Part shown: positions 54,545-64,000 of the stretch, piece after piece | Layout: every line of letters begins with the position of its first letter | Numbering within the stretch: position 1 is the stretch's first letter | Assembly (NCBI GenBank): GCA_030141605.1 | Contig: JAQGDQ010000393.1 | Location: forward strand, 1 to 64,000 | Length of the DNA stretch: 64,000 nt | From: Tubiluchus corallicola | Taxonomy: Eukaryota > Priapulida > Priapulimorpha > Priapulimorphida > Tubiluchidae | Direction: 5' to 3' | The notes under the pieces: generated by a model | Databases searched by the model: none | Told to the model about the DNA's origin: nothing | The model's input: the letters and a program-made list of their open reading frames with translations, nothing else | Translations under genes and position numbers: made by a program

Positions 54545-54892
54545 CCAGTCCATTTTAATTGAGGAGGGGTGGGTAGCGTAAGCGCTCGCGAGGGGCTGTT
54601 ACACATTGCACAGTTCAAGCCACATCAGTGCCCTTTCAGCTGTGATTCATCGTCTCATTCATCATGTGCTCCCAGGTAAGAATTATTCGAGGTAAATAAT
54701 TATGAAGATGTTTTCGTGGCAGCATAACCCTATTGAAATTACGTGCTCGTTGCACAGCTCATCATGTGCGTGTTTAGTGCCTGTTTTCAAAATAAGTACC
54801 TCGAGCACTCTAGACCTGCACAGAATGCACTTTCAGCATTATCAATGTCAGTTTGTCATCTTAATTACTTTGCCTCTCCTCTATATTAATGA

Positions 54893-55215
54893 ATAAATGA
54901 ACGAATGAATGAATGAATGAATGAATGAATGAATGAATGAACGAACGAACGAACGAACCAACGACTGAACGAACAAATGAATGAATGAATGATTGAATGA
55001 ATGAATGAATGAATGAATGAATGAATGAATGAATGAATGAATGAATGAATGAATGAATGAATGAATGAATGAATGAATGAATGAATGAATGAATGAATGA
55101 ATGAATGAATGAATGAATGAATGAACGAATGAACGAACGAACGAACGAACGAACGAACGAACGAACGAACGAACGAACGAACGAACGAACGAACGACTGA
55201 ACGAACAAATGAATG
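54893..55215. repeat. (TGAA)n / (CGAA)n tetranucleotide array
   Basis: About 320 bases. Two-state: blocks of gaat alternate with blocks of gaac, as if a T/C variant spread by slippage. It ends abruptly at a LINE remnant. Confidence 0.95.
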
Positions 55216-55299
55216 AATAAAAAATTATTTGCATAGCGCACCACGCCCATTTAACAATAAAGTAATTTAAATTCGCAATAGGCATTAAATTAAAAATAC

Positions 55300-55680
55300 T
55301 TACAAAATAAAAACAAAAATTAAGATACGGTAAAAATTACAATCTAAACTAAATATAATGCGTTCTAAGAAGTCATTTAAAAGATCTGAGTTTGCAAAGC
55401 GTACAGCAACAGGTAAGCTATTCCAAAAACGTGGAGGAAAGAGAGAAATTTTTCTATTCCGCCGACAGAAAAAGCTTTTTACCATAAAGTACTGCATTTA
55501 CAATTGGCGGACATAAACAAATTTGCTCATCATCGTTAGAAAGAAGTGTTTCGTGTATGCTACGATATATCAAAAGATCTGTGAGATATGCAGGTGTCAA
55601 ACCAAATACTATGTGTGTGTAATGCTTAGACACTATACTTTTATAAGACAAGAAACGTTTGACCAGCATTGAATAAGCAT
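55300..55680 (-). pseudogene. LINE reverse transcriptase C-terminal remnant (intergenic)
   Basis: FGLTPAYLTDLL in one frame and FPPRFWNSLPVAVRFANSDL in the next. These match the 'p.YL.dl...' and 'p.lWNsLP..lr.a' ends of non-LTR ORF2 proteins. Frameshifted. It adjoins the TGAA array. Confidence 0.65.
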
Positions 55681-58600
55681 GTTAACATAGGCGTACGGGC
55701 CGATTTTTCCAGGGGGAGGGGCTGCTGTGTCACTTTTGTCCAAAAAATACAGAGTAACCCAGAAAAGTCCGGAGTCGGGAATTGCCTCACCCCACGACGT
55801 GATTTTATGGAAAATATTATTTTTAATTATAATTCTATTATTATTCTTTATTCTTATTATTTTAGAAAAAATATAACACATCTGCGCACGTTAAAATGCT
55901 AAACTCGAAAACTTGTTATTATGACACTAAGTGGAAAATGTGCGCATTATAGATTGTTATTGAATAGGTAGCATTAGCGGTTGTTACTCGGTGAAAAATG
56001 TTTGATTAATGAACTGGAGTTGACGACCTGAGACGTGTCACGTGACGTGTAACATGTGATTTTTCCGTTGTCTCTTTTAAATTAAAACTGGCAAACCAAT
56101 CTCTAAGTTGATTAATTGCAATAAAAACATCATATATAAATATATTGACATAATATGTAAATTGTAAATTTCAAAATTTTCAAGAGCAGGTTTTCAAGTG
56201 ATGGGCAAACGATTTGCAGCAAAATTCATCCCTGGGCAAATCAGACTTGACTGACTAGTCTGAACGGTTTGCAGATGTTGTTGGGTGCTGTAGTAGTAAT
56301 GCTTGTATTTTAGTTGGATGAAATGCAGACGACTCACTTAGTTTGTTAACCCATTAAATAAAACACCAGGAACCTTCAAGTCTCCTTGAGACTCATCCTG
56401 CTGAGTGCAAGCGGTGTTGTTGGGACAGCGGGCTATTACCGGCAGCTGGGGATAAACAGAATCGGAAGCGAGGAGGCGTATCCAGTAACTAGGAAGATTC
56501 GTTTATTATGTGCACAAACATGCATTTAACAATTTTAAGTTGTTTTAATTTTAAATTTTAAAAAAGTGTATCACCACTCTGAGATGTTGTCTACCCGCTT
56601 CTGTCGTTGTCGTTAATATACCACTAGACGCCAAGTAAAGTTCCACCCTGTTAGATACCAAAGATAATTATGCCCAGGCTTCCATAGACAGCAGTAGCTG
56701 TGCCAGCATGCTAATTTTAACTTTAAGGTCAAAAAGTTCTGATAAATTTCCTCTTTAAACTAATAAAATCGTTCAAACGCATAGTTATTATTATTGAAAA
56801 GAAAACGTGATAAAACTAGAAAGAAGAATAAATTCGTATTTCTTTCTTTTCATTTATTATGAAATTGGATCTATTATAATTTTGTCATAAAGTTGTACTG
56901 CTTTTACTGATTTATAATTTCAAAGTTTATATCCGAGTTAATAGGATTTGAAATGTTTTGTACATATTTTCCAACTTAAACCTAAAAAATAAAATTAATA
57001 GACTTATAATGTTTGGGTATTTATATAACGTGCATCAAGGTATATAACGTGTAGATAAATGAAATATTTTTTATGTTTCAAGAAAAACAAAAACTGACTT
57101 CCGTGCGTTCAGTTGAAACAAGGTCATGGTCCATTTTTAGCAATTTAAAGTAGCTATAACGCCATGTACTGTAAAATGAGAAACTCAAACGCGATTGAAC
57201 AATTCAGAAACAAAACGAGCACCCCAGCAAAAGAATGAAGAAACCATAATTTGAACTATTCGTCGCCAAAAGTTGACTTTGATTTTTTCCTGTTCGAATG
57301 TCTAACCAAATTCTAATTGTCCAAATGATACTTTGACTATGCCAAGCGATAGTCAGCTTTGGAAAACAGTGACAATCTGATTTAATGAATTACATGACGC
57401 GTGTAACTTATTGACGAATACATTTCTATCATTTTTCAATTGTGTGATGACTAATCATCACATGAACTCTTTTAATCTATTGCAGCTAGCAGACAACCTT
57501 GCTGAACTATTAGTTAACACAAAGAATTTCTCAAACACTGGGATTTTATCGCGTTGCTGCAACTGCTCTCACCTAGAAACAAGCGCTAACATTTTATTGG
57601 TCACTCATCGACCAATGGTCTAGTTGCAAGTATTGGCTTAGAAACTGACCGCGAATGACCACATAGTAATTATTTTTACAGTAGCTGAGCAATTCTGCAT
57701 AATAAAATCCGGTAATGCCGCAGCAAAAACGTTCAACTTTTGGATTTTTACTAATACCCAAGAAAAGAGACAATTACAAAATCATTAAGCTTATATAAAC
57801 TTTGATAAGCCTTCATTTCTGTTAAACACTTGTACAATGTTGTTAATTCAGCTAGAATATTTTTATCTACCAAAAACTATTTAATTCCTTGCTGTTACGG
57901 TAAACAAATCATTGATATTAAGCTTAAACTACATAGCTCACTTATTATAAGTCCTTGTCAAACTGTGTTTTTTGCAATAGTCCAGTAAATGTTAATTTAT
58001 ACTAGACATCGTGCTACATTTTTCTCACAATTGATAATACTGATATTGTTTTCGAATTGTTATTTCATTGTTTGATGTTAATTACTAACGTATATATGAC
58101 CACCAAGTATTTGTGCAATAAAACTGAATTTAATTTAAATGAAATTATATTTCTCAGAAAAATTCCAAATTATGACAGTTGTTCTCGTAACTAGTGCGTT
58201 GATGACCATGTTCTGAGTTCTTTGATCATAGTCATTGTCTGATTATTCGGGTAGAGTTCATTGTTAGCCTACAGTATGCACATTTACCTTAAAATGAAAC
58301 AAGGATAAGGTAAAAGTCTTACGGCATTATCAATGACTTTTGCAGGATCGAAAACAATGTGACTTTGAACAACACTCTCTTATATTAAAAGACACTTTTT
58401 ATTTTACTTGGTGCAGATCTTAGCTAAGTTTCTTTGCTTGCTTAATTTACTACTGCAGTTTTTTTCATTTCAAGGCCAAGGCTAGGTAGAAATTCCGGTT
58501 CCGTGGTTTTCTCTCCTCGGGGTGAGGTGATACATTATGCAGAATTGCATAATAATTTTACGTTAAGTGTACTTAAAGTTTACTTTGCATATAAATTAGT

Positions 58601-58996
58601 ACAAATGCTTTCAATTTTAACATTTTAAATGCACAAACTGGCAGCTCTTAACTTGTCACATCTCTTGTACTATAGTCTTCCATACGTTTATAATTACTAT
58701 ATGGTCATCCTATTAATATTTTTAAAGGACAAGAAAGGGGTACCTGAAGTAGGTTTCAGAAAAATCGCCTTAAAGAATTTTATTACTTTATAGCAATTTT
58801 ATGCGTATATCTTATACGCACAGAAAGGAATTTTAGTTTGTTCTCATTTTAAATCTCCCGCAATACTGTTCCGAAGTCGCCATTACATGACGTCATGCAC
58901 CAAAGGTAAATGAAGAGAAGAAAACGCAATGTTAAATTATATCTCAAAAGACTTTCCGTGCAAACCTATATTACTTAGATTTTCGCTTACCTAGTA

Positions 58997-59412
58997 GAAA
59001 GACTTATGTAACTAGAAAAGAAAATTATTAATTATTTAAAATGTTTTCACCAATTGGTAAGATGTCGCTGACTCACCCTCCAGCCTGCACCACTCAGTAA
59101 TCAAAAATGTATTTTTAATCTTATTGACAAGATACAGTAATTTTAAATTTTATTTAGTTAGTGACTAGTGCGCTACGAATGCTCTGGTTATTTTTTCAAA
59201 GTTTACACAATGTTATCTAAACTTGTTTCAAATGACCTGTCGTGGAAATGGCTGTGTCTAACGGTCATCGCGGGAGTTTAAATTTACATGTTTTATACAG
59301 TGCAACTGCCGATTAAAGTCCTGCACGCAAAAAGGCAGTATGTAAGTGATATAAAATTTCAAAAACGAATTTTTTAAGCTTTATGTTTATGAAGGCTTTT
59401 CTTGTGCTTTAA
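58997..59412. repeat. Dispersed repeat of unknown class, copy 2 (intergenic)
   Basis: Same orientation as the copy at 28877; shares gtttcaaatgacct and tttttaagctttatgttta. It has a small insertion near 59245. Confidence 0.68.
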
Positions 59413-61139
59413 CGGTACTAGCGATTAATTTAAACTTATATAAATAAGCTTAATTGCTCCTGCCAAATTAAGGCTCCTTCATAAATTAACGCGTTTAAAA
59501 TGTTCGAGTCAATAGTTAACAAATTGGGAATAGTTTATATAATGATGATTTATATAATATAACTAATATAAACAGAATGTTCACATTCATTAACAACAAA
59601 TTAAACGAGTCTTGCATAGTGAAGCATTTTAATGTTATATGACATTAATTTATTTCATTTTGCAATAAACGTTTAATTAGTTGTTAATGTATGTCAACAC
59701 TCTTCTTAGAATGAATGAAATCAAACAAGTATTTATCAGGCCTATTACCGAAAATTTCCAAAAAGTTTCCGTAAACCCAAAAACGTCGCTGGAAAAGCTA
59801 GTGAAAAGTATGATGAACATAAGTGATGATGACAGCGTCGGCGACAACGACGACGATGATAACAATGAAGATGAAGATGGTAGCAAGGATGATGATGTGG
59901 TGATGATGGTGATGACGACAATGAAGACTGCGCGCGCCAGCAATAAGCTTTGCTAAAATGAAAGCCATTGACACAATGAAGTCTTCATATATTATCTCAG
60001 ACTGTAGAAAGATCTTGTAACGGGCAAAATTCCATATTTTTTAGCACGTGTCATTCGTTATTAATTTATGCGATTTAAACCACATTACAAGCGTTAATTT
60101 TCCCTAGCAACAAATCAAAGTTACTAAGGCTGCTGTCAAAATAAAACTTCATGACTGTGAGGTCAGTAGCAAGATTACTTCGCTCTCTTTATTCCCTCGA
60201 TGCTCCAAATTCATTTGCTATTAGGCTGCAGCCTAGCTGATGCTTACACGTGACCATATTGCTGCTGAAAACAATTTATTAGAACAACATAAGAATGTTT
60301 TTAGTTTACAACTTATCAGTGTATCGTTTGCATGCACGTAGGGTTAGCATTGATGCGGTCCGAAATCTGGAATCAAGAATCAGCTAGGGGTCCGGAGTAG
60401 CGTTATAAACTTCCCCAGCGGGTCCGTGGCAGAGCCCGTAAACCGATGCATTCCTGTGTTTTAGACACTTTGTGAGCCCTTTTTCAGAAACAAAAATCAA
60501 GAAATTTCAACCAAGAAATAATGCAAAATTTTGATTTTAGACACTAAAAGAGCCCTAAAAGTCTAAAATTTACAAAAATGAAAGTACTACATCAATTTTT
60601 GGACTTCCTTCCAAGTCCCAATACATTTCTCACATTTTTGTAGTTTTCCAGGTATTTTTAACGATCAAATTATTTAAGAACTTTTTATCATATGTAAATG
60701 AAATTAAATCTTCTCTACCACGCCGTTTTCGTTGTTAAGGTCTGTCACGCGCTCTCAAATTGGCTCAAGAAAAATCAGCAAATGGTCAGAGATTATGCAT
60801 TGCATTTGCTGCTGCATCAAAGATTGGCGAAAAATGTAGACAGGATGAGATAAAGCCTTACCAACATATTAAACTTTATTTAATAATCTTGTTGCTACCT
60901 TAACAGAGATTCCGCTGTTTTTAGCTTAATCTTATGCAAAATATTGTATTTCAGTATTTTTTACTTAAATTTCAATGTTTTCAATTTCAGTTTTTTAAAA
61001 ACTCTGACAAAACTACGAATCTGTGACTGAATTTCAGGAGACTCCAGGTTAAATCCGAGGTGGTGGCAACCTTACCTGCCTGCACATGTAATAATGATTA
61101 GTAACCAAAGTGCAGACTTTAGGCCTACAACTATTTATA

Positions 61140-61144
<5 letters not shown>

Positions 61145-61176
<32 letters not shown>
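61145..61176. repeat. (TA)n microsatellite
   Basis: About 15 ta units in the intergenic region. Confidence 0.95.
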
Positions 61177-61180
<4 letters not shown>

Positions 61181-62021
61181 TGAAGCAAACTGCATGACAG
61201 TTATGGATGCATGTAAATTATTAAACATCATTATGAAGTCAGTTTGTGCAGAGAAATCATTGACAACTTTATTTCTGATTTATCCACGTAATGATACAAC
61301 AATAACAATAAAAATGAGAATTCTAACATTTACAAAATTTACAAAAAAAGTTTTTCCATACAGTGCGGCAAATTAGAAAATAGTATACGCTTCTAAATTA
61401 TTTTGTTTTAATTATTTTTTCTAATCATGAATAGTAGGAACATGTAGGAGTTTACGGTAATAAAGTAGAAATATTAAAATGCGTACATAAAAAACAGAGA
61501 GTTGCACACAAAACAAAGCTTATACCAAGAGTTCACAAAGACGGTAAACATTCAATAAATCGACTAAATTCCTTAATTTATAAACAATCCTGTGTTAAAT
61601 TGTAACAACAAACAACGATATCCAGGGTGTTTCAGTGTATTTTCAAGTCATATTTTTCAGTTTTTGATGAAATCAGGCGTCATTTTCTCCTTATTTTCGA
61701 AATACCATAATGAAAACATAACAACATTAACTTTCACAAGGCTAAGTAATTCAATATTTTATATCTAGGTATATCAGTCCTTAGTTAATTTAAATCTGAC
61801 GCAAGCACATTTGCGAGAAACACATGCTTAAAATGTAAGTTCAGCTAACGAATAAATGATTGTGATAAAACCCGCCAACAGGTGGCAGCACCAAGCAGTT
61901 ATTTATGAGTTAACAAAATTAACGTAAATCTATTAAAAAGCTCTCAAAAGACGTGCAGTCAGACGCATCACGCGACATCACTATGTACAAAAAGTCTCTG
62001 TGCTAGGGACTGAGGGAGGAA

Positions 62022-62228
62022 GGGAGGGGAGAGAGAGAAAGAGAGAGAGAGGAGAGAAGAGAAGAGAAAAGAAGTAGAATAAAAGTGAAGTAAATAGAAG
62101 TGAACTGAAAGAAAGAGACGGCAGAGAGACAGAGAGTGAGAGAGAGAGAGAGAGAGAGGAGAGAGAAAGAAAAGATAAGAGAAAAAGAGAAACAAAAGAG
62201 ATGAAAACACAAGTGAAGAGAAAGAGAC

Positions 62229-62300
<72 letters not shown>
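62022..62300. repeat. (GA)n-rich array downstream of the protease homologue
   Basis: Impure gagaga sequence, pure from 62231 to 62299. It is followed by a unique segment that is repeated at 63226-63360. Confidence 0.93.
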
Positions 62301-62302
<2 letters not shown>

Positions 62303-62419
62303 TGGAGAGTAGAGGAGAGGAGGGAGCTATAGCGAGAAAGAGAGAATGGAGGAGATTGAGACTGATGAACTTAATGCATTTACACGCTGAAACTGTTTAC
62401 TTCAGTCTATCTTGGCAAG

Positions 62420-63683
<1,264 letters not shown>

Positions 63684-64000
63684 CTGTTGCAAAAACCAGT
63701 CAAGTTTCAAATTTTCCAGTTTTTACACTACGTGCTTACATATTATCACTAAAAAGAGCGATATTTATTAATTAAATTTCAACGCTTAAACACAGGTTTA
63801 CTGACTGAAATTTTACCAACTGATCTTTTCGTCTTATTTTACAGTGTTTTTATAATTTGTCTGACTTAGTACTTGTGCCTAATTTTGTTTAGTTTTTGTT
63901 TTTATTAAAATTAATTTTGAAATAACTTTAACCTGTTAAATTTAGTTTTATCTAACTTTTGCTTTCAGTCCGCATCTAATTTTACAAAGTCTTTTGTGAT

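Larger units (their letters stand above)
55681..62021. other. Intergenic region between the two genes
   Basis: 6.3 kb without a supported gene. Contains the dispersed repeat copy (58997-59412) and a TA run. The GAT-rich frame near 59810-59940 gives only Asp/Met runs. A GC-richer patch at 60330-60480 is unassigned. Distal regulatory sequence of either gene could lie here, but none is recognisable. Confidence 0.6.

Noticed and set aside
54861-55285. Long SFIHSFIH-type frames
   Set aside because: Direct translation of the TGAA/CGAA tetranucleotide array in several frames at once.
59677-59956. Asp-rich 91-codon frame with a Met start
   Set aside because: The acidic run is a decayed GAT repeat and the opposite strand is equally open; no splice or homology support.

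Overview
This is an AT-rich (roughly two-thirds A+T) window from an animal nuclear genome. It has an intron-rich gene with GT-AG introns, many short DNA transposons and SINEs, and long microsatellites. The main gene encodes an apolipophorin / apolipoprotein-B-like lipid carrier with a C-terminal von Willebrand factor type D (VWD) domain, which points to an invertebrate. Interstitial CCCTAA (TTAGGG-type) repeats argue against most insects. A hairpin-ended repeat resembles ones I associate with molluscs and relatives, so a non-insect invertebrate, possibly a lophotrochozoan, is my weak inference. No species is claimed.

Region 1 (about 54.5 kb down to position 32, minus strand) is one giant gene. 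It starts with a TATA box and a signal-peptide exon near 54.4 kb and runs leftward off the window. I rebuilt 52 coding exons by eye. All have AG/GT borders, and the reading phase closes at all 51 junctions, giving 9,451 coding bases or about 3,150 residues. Order: signal peptide; lipid-binding N-terminal (LPD_N / vitellogenin-N) module in exons 2-12; open beta-sheet module (DUF1943-like) in exons 13-18; long beta-rich lipid-binding region in exons 19-41; amphipathic helices in exons 42-49; VWD domain in exons 51-52, cut by the window edge. The product should be secreted and carry lipid in the circulation.

The introns hold a varied collection of mobile DNA. These include hAT-like MITEs with 8-bp target duplications, a Harbinger-like MITE flanked by TAA, Tc1/mariner/pogo-like MITEs, two tRNA-derived SINE families, a 5S-rRNA-derived SINE, LINE 3' remnants, a 31-bp minisatellite grown inside one MITE, and about 330 bp of degenerate telomere-type repeat.

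Region 2 (54.5-62.4 kb) is intergenic: a TGAA/CGAA tetranucleotide array, a LINE remnant, a diverged second copy of an intronic repeat, a TA run, and no gene that I can support.

Region 3 (62.4-63.7 kb, minus strand) carries the last two exons of a chymotrypsin-fold serine protease homologue. The His and Asp of the triad are present, but the catalytic Ser is Pro, so the product is probably not a protease. The intron between the two exons contains a damaged duplicate of the gene's own 3' end.

I found no operon, CRISPR array or defence system. The candidates most worth checking are the inactive protease homologue with its duplicated 3' end, the 5S-headed SINE, the higher-order telomere-like array and the minisatellite-in-MITE.
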